The position numbers and the translations under genes were made by a program. From Puccinia triticina (taxonomy: Eukaryota; Basidiomycota; Pucciniomycetes; Pucciniales; Pucciniaceae), in NCBI RefSeq assembly GCF_026914185.1, contig NC_070570.1, forward strand, positions 5,425,160 through 5,489,159: a stretch of 64,000 bases of DNA. The letters run 5' to 3'. Every line of letters starts with the position of its first letter. The first letter of the stretch is position 1. The notes under the pieces are model-generated. The model made no database searches. It was not told the DNA's origin and saw nothing but the letters and a program-made list of their open reading frames with translations. Shown piece by piece: positions 23,054 through 32,306 of this stretch.

Positions 23054-23775
23054 TGTGGGGACTACTCCGTGGGATAGAGATAGCTGTGGAGGGGATGAGT
23101 GCGTGAAAAGGCTGCCCTCCGGGTGAAATGCTAAAGAGTAGAGGACACCAATAGAGTAATGAAACTCAAGAAAAGGTGTGGCGCAGAAGATCAAGAAGAT
23201 ATCAGGGTAAGGTGATGAAATGGCGAAGTAAGTAATGCTCTCCCACAGAATGGTTACTGGATGTTGAGCAGGCAAGATGATATAATTGTCAAGGCAGAAT
23301 GGCTACTGTAATTGACTATAAGGTAACTATGAGACTATATAACTATTGACCAACTACTGTCTGATGAGCTGATGGGGGACAAAAGTGTGGACAAAGGGGC
23401 AGTTTATATAGACAATCTGGGGGGCGGTTGACTTGTGGTTGTGGGAAAAATGAAACAGTGAAAAACTTCAATCAAGGAGAAGTGTAAGAGAAATGAACAA
23501 AAGGGATGAGGCGCATGAAGATTAGACAAGTACTAATCCCAAAGTAGGTGCATTAGTGTGAAACCAAGAGACAAGGAAAGGGCTGTTGAGTTGATGACCA
23601 ATGTGGATTGATGTTTGATGCATGTCTGGATTTGGCAATGATGGAGTGTTTGATGTTGAGGCGCCTGGGTCCTGTGTCTGGTGTTCCGTGTTGTTGTCCT
23701 GAGTGGTTGGTTGCCCTGATAGTTGATTCCTGGAGCCTGCGGAGAGTGAAGGTGCTTTTGATGAGGCTCACCACA
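23054..23775 (-). repeat. E1 5' LTR
   Basis: 722-bp partner of 12490-13211, in the same orientation and nearly identical. It is followed by the second TCGG target copy at 23776-23779. Confidence 0.95.
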
Positions 23776-25089
23776 TCGGGGTTGCTGCCTCCTGTCGCTT
23801 GATAAGTGAGACTGGGGCTGAGAACAGCAAGCACGAGGTGGTGAGGTGAGTGATTGGTGTTGGTGGAAGGATGATGTATTGCAAACTAGATAATACAAGA
23901 AAAGAAAGACAGAAACAAATACATAACTGAGAACAGCAAGCACGAGGTGGTGAGGTGAGTGATTGGTGTTGGTGGAAGGATGAGGAAAGAGAGCCTTCCA
24001 CCGCTGCTGTCTCATGTATTCTACATACAATGTGTGAAATGTAGGTGAAGTAGATGTGAAATGTGAAAAGCAGAAAACTACTAGAAAACCTGAGTTATTA
24101 ACTCAACATCGCTTGTCTAGGCGTAGCATCATAGATTGTCCTGACCCGTTGGGCAAAGTGATTGTACTTGAAGGGATCCGCCTTGAGGAGCTCAAACATG
24201 TAGACTTGTACCCGTAATTCCGCCAAGAGGCCCAAGACAATCCAGTTGGCAAGCTCTTTGTCCGGCATTACAAGTGGGTTGCCTCCAAAGTTCACCATTC
24301 GTTGGAGCGGCCGCACTTGGGTCTTGAACTGTGTGAATGTCTCTGTTTCTATTGTGCAGAAGTTTCAGATTTGGCCCTTGATTTCTCTCCACCAGCGGAG
24401 GGGCAGCAAGGTCGTAAAGAGGGCCTCCTTAAAGGCCACCCAAGTCCAGGTGAGGTATTTGGCGGCTTTGTTGGAATAAAAGGACAGTAGATTAGTCTCT
24501 TTGATCAGGGTCCCTGTGATCCAGATCTTATTGCTGTCCAGGGTCACAGCCTTTGTGCCAAAGAAGAACTCCAGGCCATGGATCCAGGTCAAGAAGACCT
24601 CGACGTCCTGGAATGGGCCCGTGCACACGGGGCCGTCCGATGTCTGGAACCGTTGTAAGTCAAGCACCCCCAAATAAAACTTCTTGAATTGCTAAAAAAA
24701 GGGCCTGAGAACCCACACATGCTGATCTTGCAAAGATTGTCCCACCCAGCACCTTCCCGGTGCAAGAATGCCTCCTCGGCCTTCAGTTACCCCTCCCAAT
24801 GGCCGCCGATGTAATAGGTTATCAAAGGGAGAAGACAGTGGCCATTGAGAGGACTCTCCTCCTCTAGATGTGCAGTTGGACCGGCCATCAAAGGGAGTGT
24901 TTACTCCATTCAATGGCCAGTCTCCTTGTCAAGCATGCCGAGGATTCTGCCCAGTGGGAATGAATCATTCTTGGCAAGCACATGTGCAGGTGATTGCCAG
25001 GGAGCAACCTCGGCAAGGATGTAGACTAGCTGGTGCATTGTGAGGAGCAATATTCCCCCCGGGCCCGGCGATCCAAGTGAATTACAAGG
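23776..25089 (-). pseudogene. E0 gag, central part with intron
   Basis: The minus strand from about 24673 to 24098 encodes a retrotransposon gag core (VEVFLTWIHGLEFFFG, KYLTWTWVAFKEALF, MPDKELANWIVLGLL). It has an in-frame stop at 24367-24365 and another at 24098. A probable intron with a tandem pair of 50-bp repeats follows, ending CTGTTCTCAG at about 23826. The short exon beyond (KRQEAATP) reads into the E1 insertion. Upstream (24690-25089) is degraded leader or gag sequence. Confidence 0.6.
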
Positions 25090-25429
25090 TGTAAGGACCC
25101 AAACTTGAGTCCTTCACTGATTCTGAGGAGAGTGGGCTCGAAAGGACACAAGGCTTGGGATGACTCTAGTTCACGGGCTGATATTGAAAACAAGGGAAAG
25201 CTAGCCGGGAGAGATGTGGGAGCAGGGATCTCTCAGTACAACTGGAACAAGGGAAGAAGGGAAAGAAAGGAAACGCGGAGAGGAAATGAAAGGGATCCTC
25301 TTACCTAGCCAGGAGAGATGTGCGAGCAGGGATCTCTGCCGGCTAGGATGTGGAAAGGAACTCGGTTTGAAGTAGCCTATGACTTGTGACATCTCATTGT
25401 GAAACCTCGCGGTGCGCGGGGGCTTCACA
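25090..25429. mobile_element. solo LTR in E0 gag leader
   Basis: TGTAAGGACC...GGCTTCACA, 340 bp, with CAAGG on both sides (25085-25089 and 25430-25434). It has the same plan as E0 and E3 LTRs: an opening hairpin (GGACCCAAACTTGAGTCC) and two GAGAGAT...ATCTCT hairpins. The second is held by CCTAGCC (25304-25310) and GGCTAGG (25341-25347). Confidence 0.85.
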
Positions 25430-26035
25430 CAAGGAGCAATATTCTCCCCGGGCCCGGCAAGGGAAGACACCTTCCGCCGTCCGGCCAGCCAATACACATA
25501 GCTGCTGTCCGCCTGGAGCAGCCTTCCTTGGCTAGCAGGTACGGACTGCTCCATGGTGGAATTCTTCCCAATGTGCAGGTGCTCACCAAAGAACACTCAT
25601 CCCGGTGTAGATAAAATGTACCCGCTGGCCGAGCCGCAGATTCCAGTTACCTTTTTTTACGCAGTCGTTGTCCTGGTGGAGACTGTTGCTAATTTTTCCT
25701 CGCAACTGGCTCTCTTTTTGAAAATAGAGAAGTTTTATTCAATTCCTTGTAAGTCAATTTGGCCGTTGCGCGGCAACACCGCATTTGGAGTCTCAGTTGG
25801 GTTCACCAAGACCCTTGTGACCGCCTCCTCCAATCGTCTCATTTGGCTGCGGTCCTCTTGAGCCTGCTGATCTGCAGCTTATAGTCTGGCGTCAAAGTTT
25901 GCCTGCTGCATTTGCAACATCATCTGTTGCATTTCAGCAAATATCCCCATAATGGATTGGTCAGTCGGTCCAGAAGGCGCAGGGGGGGCGGTGTTAACAG
26001 GCGGTGTGGAACTTCTGCGCAATGCGTGATCTGAG
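25430..26035 (-). pseudogene. E0 gag, N-proximal exon, degraded
   Basis: After a CTTCCAAG acceptor at 26036 the minus strand reads SDHALRRSSTPPVNT and a Met/Gln-rich helix (MGIFAEMQQMMLQMQQ). It then hits several stops before the solo LTR. The Pro-rich start and coiled helix resemble gag N-termini of rust gypsy elements. That is recognition only. Confidence 0.5.
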
Positions 26036-26991
26036 CTTGGAAGGGAAATAGCAAAAACTAGGTAAGTTTAGGCTACAGGTGCTTGAAGGGCTGCCTTCCT
26101 GTAATAAAGTCTGGGAGAAATTTACACTAAGAATTTAGTGTGGCTAAATCAGAAGAATTATTCTTAATCTAGACTGCTTCAGACCCTAAGAACCAGGAAT
26201 CTTGCGCGTGGGATGAGAGATGTTATAGTTTGACGTAAGTGACTTTTTAGAAGGGTCAATTTATATTTGTTATATTATCAAGTTCTCAATTTATGATTTC
26301 AATTTATATTATAATTATTACTATTATGATCTTACTATTTAGATGGGTGATGGAAGCGGAAGTAATTTCTTAATATTACTATTTATGCTGGCATTACTAT
26401 ACTATAGTGGTGTGATGAATGCGGAAGTAATCTCTTAATATTACTATTTATGCTGGCATGGGGAAGAAAGGGAACAAGAAGGGGCAGAAGAGGCCTCCTT
26501 ATATAGTAAATAATCTAGTCTGAGAGTGGATTTTACCAGTGTGAAATAGAATACTACTTTGGGATGCTGTACAGTTGTAGTGTTGAAAGACTAATCTATA
26601 TTGGGAAACTGTACATGATATTTGTGAAATAGTATACTACTTTGAGTTGTGATCACTTGGCTTGTTCCTCTTTGGGTGAAAACATTGTCTAAGAGTAGAT
26701 TTTCTAACATGCAATATTGGAATCTTTCAGCAGTGTCATTTTTAGTCCTAGAATAGATTTGTACTATGTAATGGGTGTGATTTGTATGTGAAACTAGGAT
26801 TCTACTATGTACTTAATTATGTAACTAAATAGACTACTACTGGTTTTCTGGGTGATAATATAATTGAGAAATATGTGTAAGATGTTGGTTGTAGTATGTT
26901 TTGTACTATATTGGTTTTATTTGTACTTTATAATATATTATCATCTTAATTTTCCCTATTTTTGACGTGTTTGTAAGTGGATTAGTCTTAC
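26036..26991 (-). other. AT-rich intron-like insertion in E0 gag
   Basis: A GTAAGA donor (26991) and a CTTCCAAG acceptor (26036) keep the gag frame in phase across 956 bp. The interior is AT-rich and contains an imperfect tandem pair of about 60 bp (words GCGGAAGTAAT...TTATGCTGGCAT, 26350-26460). Either a large intron or an insertion; no gene seen. Confidence 0.4.
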
Positions 26992-27178
26992 CACAGCGGT
27001 CCCGCTTTAGGGTTCGAGGGCGTTTGTGTCAGGGGGTCATCCAGTCCTGTCCTGACGTTGTTCTGCGGTGGTTCATTGGCCGGGGGCTTGGTTGGTGGGG
27101 GTGGGTCAATCAGATTGGGTGTTGCGTTCTGCGGATCCAAGGCGTTCATGGTTCTCTGTGAGGGTTGGGATCTCTCTG

Positions 27179-27229
<51 letters not shown>

Positions 27230-27433
27230 GCGCCAGTGGGCCTGAGATTAATGGATAAACTGGGCCGCTTGGCGGGGGCGGGGGGATGATTTCCCAGGCT
27301 TGGAAGTTTGGTGAATCTGTGGGTGCCGCGGAAAACAAGGACGGTCCTGTTGGGGCTTGGAAGCCAACTGCTGCAGGTTTGGCTGGTGCAATGGGTAGGC
27401 CTGGGGTCGTTGATTCAGAGTCACTGGAGCCGG
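26992..27433 (-). pseudogene. E0 gag exon 1, distal part (Pro-rich)
   Basis: Minus-strand frame encoding SSDSESTTPGLPIAPAKP, then a polyproline run coded by a 49-nt G tract (27180-27228), then a Pro/Asn-rich tail. It is continuous with codons at 52911-53034 after removing E2 and one CCGG copy. Low-complexity gag N-terminus. Confidence 0.5.
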
Positions 27434-28360
27434 TGTGGTGCTCCATTCCAAACCATAAGTAGTATTTTATTGCTTCCTTTTACATATATTCATCATTACA
27501 TTGCCCATCTCCCCTTCACCCTTCACAAATACCTCATTATTATTGCATATTCAGGTTCTACATCAAATTTCACATATAGTCACTCATACATAGTACCCCC
27601 TTATCTTCAATGGTTCAGTAGTTATAGAGGATATAAGACTTACAGACAACCTACAGTCTTCATTAGTTACAATACTCATTTCATTAGTAACCTACTTGAA
27701 TCATTACAGTAAATCCCTTTTACATATTTATTCTCACATACTAAACCCTTTACATACAGTTCTCATTATGTACTATGCCTATTGTACACATTACATCATT
27801 GGATCTGTGCTTACCTCTTTCAGTAGTGCTCATCATTACAAGTAGTTACTATGTTCACATCACTTTCTCCATTTGTACAATCTTTTATTCCCATAGCCAG
27901 CACCTTTCCCCATTTGTACAACCTTCATTCCCATAGCCAGAATTCCTCATTGTCTGTGCTCATCCCTCCTTCATATAAAGAACTGTCCTTCCCCCCTCAC
28001 TTGTACCCCAGCAATGCAGAGAACTATATGCAGAATTTATAGAGAATTTTAGATACAGAAATTATAGTGCCCATTCTCATCAACCCATTGCCATTGAATC
28101 ATTTCCAATTGGTTTCCCCCTTCAACCATTGCTCCAACCCTCTCACCTTCAGTAGGCAGTAGTCAGCTCATAGTACTAGCTCCTAAGATTAAGTAGAAAT
28201 CAGCCACACCTTTTCTTCTTTTTTTCTTAGTGTTACTCTCATCCCCTCAGCATTAGTCAGGAAGGCAGCCTCATCAGTACCCTTGCATAGCTTACATTAG
28301 TACTAGTGTTGCTATTCATTTCCCTTCCAAGCTCTATTCTCCCCTTTGAGTAGTTCCATA
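27434..28360 (+). repeat. E2 5' LTR
   Basis: 927 bp, TGTGGTGCTCC... to TAGTTCCATA. The final CA of the 3' copy is TA here. It is followed 2 nt later by the PBS. Confidence 0.93.
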
Positions 28361-28362
28361 AG

Positions 28363-28380
28363 TGGTGTCCCAACAGTGGC
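28363..28380 (+). promoter_or_regulatory. E2 primer-binding site
   Basis: TGGTGTCCCAACAGTGGC, identical to the E1 PBS and at the same 2-nt offset from its LTR. Confidence 0.85.
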
Positions 28381-28574
28381 TTTTCTATAATTCAGATATC
28401 TTCAGCCTTAGTAACACTTTTACCATCAGCTACATACTACTTCACCTACACTCCTCATACTCCTCCTTTTATAAACCAACTCCCTGCTTTTAGAATCAAC
28501 TTCAACCAACAGTAACACTATCAGCACCTTCATTATAAACCTTCAGATTCAGATTCAACTTACCTGCTTCAATC

Positions 28575-28934
28575 ATGTCTACCCAAGGATCTCCCAACAC
28601 CAATGTTGCCCCCAGTCTTTACCCTCCAGTGGATCCTTACAGTACTGCTGCAGTTCAGGACTCCACCACTTCCAATGCTGGTCAGACTCAGGTTCCTCCC
28701 ACTGGTCCAGGTCACCAACCTTCTTCTACTGGTCCAGGTCCTCAGGCTCCTTCCAATGCTCCAGATCCACAGGGTTCTTCTATTCCACAGGCCAACTCCA
28801 GTTCTTGCACTAGACCTCCTCCTAGACCTCAGACTTCCAGTGCTCCTAGATTCACAGGATACAGGGATACCAATCAGCCATCAGATGATTCAGAGGATTT
28901 AAATGTTCCACCACCCCGCTTTCCCAGATTCTAG
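28575..28934 (+). CDS. E2 gag leader ORF
   Basis: ATG-started 119-codon frame, Pro/Ser/Gln-rich (tandem GPGHQPSSTGPGPQAPS-like words), ending in TAG at 28932-28934. The main gag frame continues in the same phase only 16 codons later (28983). It could therefore be the gag N-terminus cut by a nonsense mutation, or a separate leader with gag starting at the ATG at 29001. E1 has a comparable stop near its gag start. Confidence 0.5.
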   Translation: MSTQGSPNTNVAPSLYPPVDPYSTAAVQDSTTSNAGQTQVPPTGPGHQPSSTGPGPQAPSNAPDPQGSSIPQANSSSCTRPPPRPQTSSAPRFTGYRDTNQPSDDSEDLNVPPPRFPRF

Positions 28935-28982
28935 CGCCAAAGGAATCATTCAACTCACTCTACCAGGTCCAACACCCACTTC

Positions 28983-31022
28983 TTGAACAGAGAACCAGCC
29001 ATGCCAAGGTACCAGGATCCAGTCAGCAGAGGAGTCAAGATTAAACCCATGGACAAGGAGCTCTTCTTTGATGGAACCAACATGCCTGTGGAGAAGTTTA
29101 TTAGAAGGTATGAAAGTGCTGGAAGAGATGATGGTGCTAACTCTAAGGAACTGGCTGGACAAATCATTGCTTTTATCAAAGGATTGGACCTAAAGGATGA
29201 AGTGGAAGACATGTCAGGCCATGAAAACTTGGATTGGGAAACCTTGAAGAAACAGCTATTCACCAGGTTTGGAACTTCTCAGCCTTTGGTCAGATACACC
29301 AGGGAGGATCTCAGGAAACTAGTCAACAAATCTTCTCAGGATGGAGGAATCAGCACTTTGGAAACCTTCAACACATTCAGAAACAGGTTTGAAACCATCA
29401 CTCACTATTTGGTAAGAATGGGGTATAGTACCAGCTTGGAGGAATTCAGACATCTTCTCTTGGAAACTCTCCACAAGGATTTGGACCAAAGGGTTACTAG
29501 GAATCTGATGAGGGACAATCAAATGCTAGCCTCAAAGGATGGAGGTGATATCTTGCCAGACACTGAAACTCTTCTTACCTACATTCACCAGGAGGTTTAT
29601 TCAAGATCAGTGGTCAACAGAAGGACTGAATGGAGGGCAGAAGAGAAATCCACTTTGGACAACTTACCGGGTACCTCCAAACCTACACCTGCTACTCATG
29701 GAACTGCTCCTACTGCTTCTACTTCTCTGGACAAACAAGTGGAACTCCTTACTAAACAGTTTGCATCCCTCACTTCTGGAAAAGGACTTCCTCCCCACAT
29801 GGACAAACCTGCTAGGACCTGGCCATTCAAATGCTATTATTGTCATCAGGAAACCCATGGAACCAAGAGCTGTTCTCAACTTGCCCAGGACATGTCTAGT
29901 GGTGCTGTTATCAGGGATGGAAAGGATTACAAGCTTCCAGACAAATCAGTTATTCCATGGATTCCAAGCAGACCAATCAGAACCCCAGTGGAGGAGTACT
30001 CTAAAACTAAACTCACATCTTCTTTTGGCCAACTAGAGGAGGAACCAGCCTATTATCAATCCCACAGTTATGAAGCAGACCTTGGAAAGAGGACCAGAAA
30101 CAACTCTAAAGATCAGGATGAAGAGGAACCAGCCAAGTCAGACAAAAGGATCAGAAAAGAAAAACAGGACCTAATGGACATGGATACAGAGGACTTACTT
30201 CACATGGCCCAGCCCCCCACTCCTAGTGCTTCCAAAACTCCTGCTTCTAAAGGCTCCCCTCAAGTCAGGTTCCAGGATAAGGACAAGGATTCAACCACTG
30301 CACCTAAGGACAAACCAGTTAAGAAGACCTATTTGGAAAAGACTTTGGCCAAGGAATACCCAGGAATTGAAGAAGAAGTGGCTAGTAGGATGTTGACTGC
30401 AGGAAAGATGGAGTTGGCCTTTGGAGAAATCTTTGCTATATCACCAGGAGTTACTGACTGTATCAGAAAGAAGATAACCAACAGAAGGGTCCCATTGGAT
30501 GGTGTCAAATCAGCAAACTTCACAGACATGGAGGATGAAGAAGAACCAGCACAGGAGCCACCCACTACTCACTACTCCTGCCCCCTTGGATACATCACCA
30601 TCACTATTGGAGGAGAGAAACATCAAGCACTCTTGGATACTGGCTCTATGGTCAACATTATTCCTAAAACTCTTGCACACAAACTTGGATTAGTACTCAC
30701 TGCTAAATCTATGAAGCTCAAAGGGATTGGAGGCCACCTTACTGATATTCCTGGAATTGCTGAAGATGTGGAGGTAACCATTGGGAAAGTAGTCAGGACT
30801 GTTCATTTCTGGGTAGCCAAAGGACCAGTTCAGATGATTATTGGAAAGCCTTTCTTGATGGATGTCTCAGCCAACATCAACTACAATGGAGCCAGAGGAG
30901 AAGCACTTTCAATCATGGATTCAGCTGGTCAGACTTTCTTGGTTCCAATCATTCTCCCTAGCAATCAGAAGTGGGAAACCAGCATACCTTCCAATTCTGG
31001 TCTGGTAAATTTTTTAGATTGA
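28983..31022 (+). CDS. E2 gag-protease polyprotein
   Basis: 679 open codons; the first ATG is at 29001. Order: gag core (LFFDGTNMPVEKFIRRYE near the start, DWETLKKQLFTRFG), a CCHC knuckle CYYCHQETHGTKSC (about residue 283), an acidic/basic linker, and a retropepsin-like aspartic protease with an intact LLDTGSMVN site (about residue 550) and a second strand region MIIGKPF. It forms the particle and matures the polyprotein in the cytoplasm. The frame ends TGA 3 codons after an AAATTTT heptamer, with RT in the -1 frame. It is intact, unlike E1. Confidence 0.85.
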   Translation: MNREPAMPRYQDPVSRGVKIKPMDKELFFDGTNMPVEKFIRRYESAGRDDGANSKELAGQIIAFIKGLDLKDEVEDMSGHENLDWETLKKQLFTRFGTSQPLVRYTREDLRKLVNKSSQDGGISTLETFNTFRNRFETITHYLVRMGYSTSLEEFRHLLLETLHKDLDQRVTRNLMRDNQMLASKDGGDILPDTETLLTYIHQEVYSRSVVNRRTEWRAEEKSTLDNLPGTSKPTPATHGTAPTASTSLDKQVELLTKQFASLTSGKGLPPHMDKPARTWPFKCYYCHQETHGTKSCSQLAQDMSSGAVIRDGKDYKLPDKSVIPWIPSRPIRTPVEEYSKTKLTSSFGQLEEEPAYYQSHSYEADLGKRTRNNSKDQDEEEPAKSDKRIRKEKQDLMDMDTEDLLHMAQPPTPSASKTPASKGSPQVRFQDKDKDSTTAPKDKPVKKTYLEKTLAKEYPGIEEEVASRMLTAGKMELAFGEIFAISPGVTDCIRKKITNRRVPLDGVKSANFTDMEDEEEPAQEPPTTHYSCPLGYITITIGGEKHQALLDTGSMVNIIPKTLAHKLGLVLTAKSMKLKGIGGHLTDIPGIAEDVEVTIGKVVRTVHFWVAKGPVQMIIGKPFLMDVSANINYNGARGEALSIMDSAGQTFLVPIILPSNQKWETSIPSNSGLVNFLD

Positions 31023-32062
31023 GACCAGGTTTTCAGTTCCCCTCTCTTACAACTGCAACCCTGGAAAACAACCAAAAGCAACAAACTGTAGTCAATCATT
31101 CAGCAAAATATAAATCAACTCTAAAAAAAATAAAACCAGTAAACCAACCAATGCCATTATCTCTCAACCCTCCATTATCAAGGCCACCACTCTCCAGAGA
31201 TCCTTACCTCACTCCTTTAAACCCTTTTCCTCCACCATTCACTCCTACCTCCAAGATTACTCAAGAAAGGCTGGACCTCATCAACTTTGGACCTCCTGGA
31301 TGGCTCTCTCCTCAGGAATATCTCCTGCTGGTATGGGTAATTGTGATTAGACAAGGTGCTTTGGCTTTTGTAGAAACAGAAAGAGGCCTTCTCAAACATA
31401 CCTATGGACAACCTTATATCATTCCAGTAATTCCCCATGAACCTTGGCAACAGAAACCAATTCCAATCCCTGCACCCATCAAAGACCAGGTTATAGAATT
31501 GGTAAGGGAAAGGCTCAGCACTGGCCTCTATGAACAATCCTTTTCCAGTTATTCCAGCCCTATATTTTGTGTAAAGAAGCAGGATGGTAAGCTTAGAATT
31601 GTACATGACCTTCAGAAACTCAACAAAGTCACCATTAAAGACGCTGGACTACCACCAAAGACAGAGGAACTCATTGAATCATTCACTGGAAGGGCTTGCT
31701 ATGGACTAGGTGATATTATGGGAGGATATGATGAAAGAGAATTAGCTCCAGAATCCAGACCTTTGACCACCTTTGGAACACCTCTTGGAAGATTTCAACT
31801 CACCAGATTGCCCCAAGGAGCCACCAATTCAGTTGCAGTTTACCAGGCCCAAATGATGTGGATACTCCAGGATGAATTACCTCAACATATGGGAATCTTT
31901 GTGGATGATGGAGGTATAAAAGGACCAACCTCTGACTACAATGAAGAAACTCTAAAGGACAACCCCCAGATCAGAAGATTTATCTATGTTGGGATTGGAC
32001 TGAAGACTGCCAGGATGCCTTTGAAGACCTCAAGAGGATTGTTGGAACTGACATCACCCTGA
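30971..32062 (+). pseudogene. E2 reverse transcriptase, internally deleted
   Basis: In the -1 frame to gag-protease, overlapping it by 52 nt. It holds the RT fingers/palm: SPIFCVKKQDGKLRIVHDLQ, motif A LGDIMGGYDE, PQGATNSVAVYQ, and the catalytic FVDDGG. After NPQIRRFIY (about 31985) the sequence jumps to WDWTEDCQ in another frame. Compared with E1 about 95 residues (the thumb/connection) are missing, with a frameshift at the junction. The polymerase should be inactive. Confidence 0.85.
31007..31013 (+). promoter_or_regulatory. candidate -1 ribosomal frameshift heptamer in E2
   Basis: AAATTTT stands in the exact register X XXY YYZ of the gag-protease frame (codons gta aat ttt), 6 nt before its TGA. 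A -1 slip leads directly into the RT frame. A AAU UUU is a recognised slippery type. No convincing downstream stem was found by eye. Confidence 0.5.
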
Positions 32063-32306
32063 AGAAGTTGGACTATGGACCTAATGCTGGCTTAATCAAA
32101 CTCTCAGTGGACTCTAGTGTTATTGCTGCAGGGGCTGTACTCACTCAACAGGATTCTGATGGACTGGATAGGCCTGTGTATATGAGTCAGTAGTCTTTTC
32201 ACCCAGGGAATCAAAGTACTCACAATCCAAATTAGAACTCTGTGGTGTTGCCAAGATCCTCAAGAAACTTCAAACCAAACTTTGGGGCCAACATTTTCAG
32301 CTTAGA

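Larger units (their letters stand above)
12490..23775 (-). mobile_element. E1: Ty3/gypsy LTR retrotransposon, full length with later insertions
   Basis: 722-bp LTRs (12490-13211 and 23054-23775) differ at one position that I could find. TCGG lies outside both ends (12486-12489 and 23776-23779). On the minus strand the order is 5' LTR, PBS, gag-protease, RT-RNase H, integrase, an antisense ORF, an RRM ORF, PPT and 3' LTR. Two later insertions lie inside pol (16466-18131 and 15500-15851). Several nonsense codons disable gag-pol. Integrase downstream of the reverse transcriptase assigns it to Ty3/gypsy. Confidence 0.93.

Noticed and set aside
22997..23275. 92-codon frame starting inside the E1 LTR
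   Set aside because: It is present in both LTRs and runs into unrelated sequence in each case. No domain; regarded as incidental.
27058..27289. Gly-rich plus-strand proteins
   Set aside because: Produced by the 49-nt G run; the opposite frame is gag.
31025..31069. Pseudoknot after the E2 slippery heptamer
   Set aside because: CCAG/CTGG and GTTTT/AAAAC can pair but leave zero-length connecting loops, which is sterically implausible. Needs folding software.
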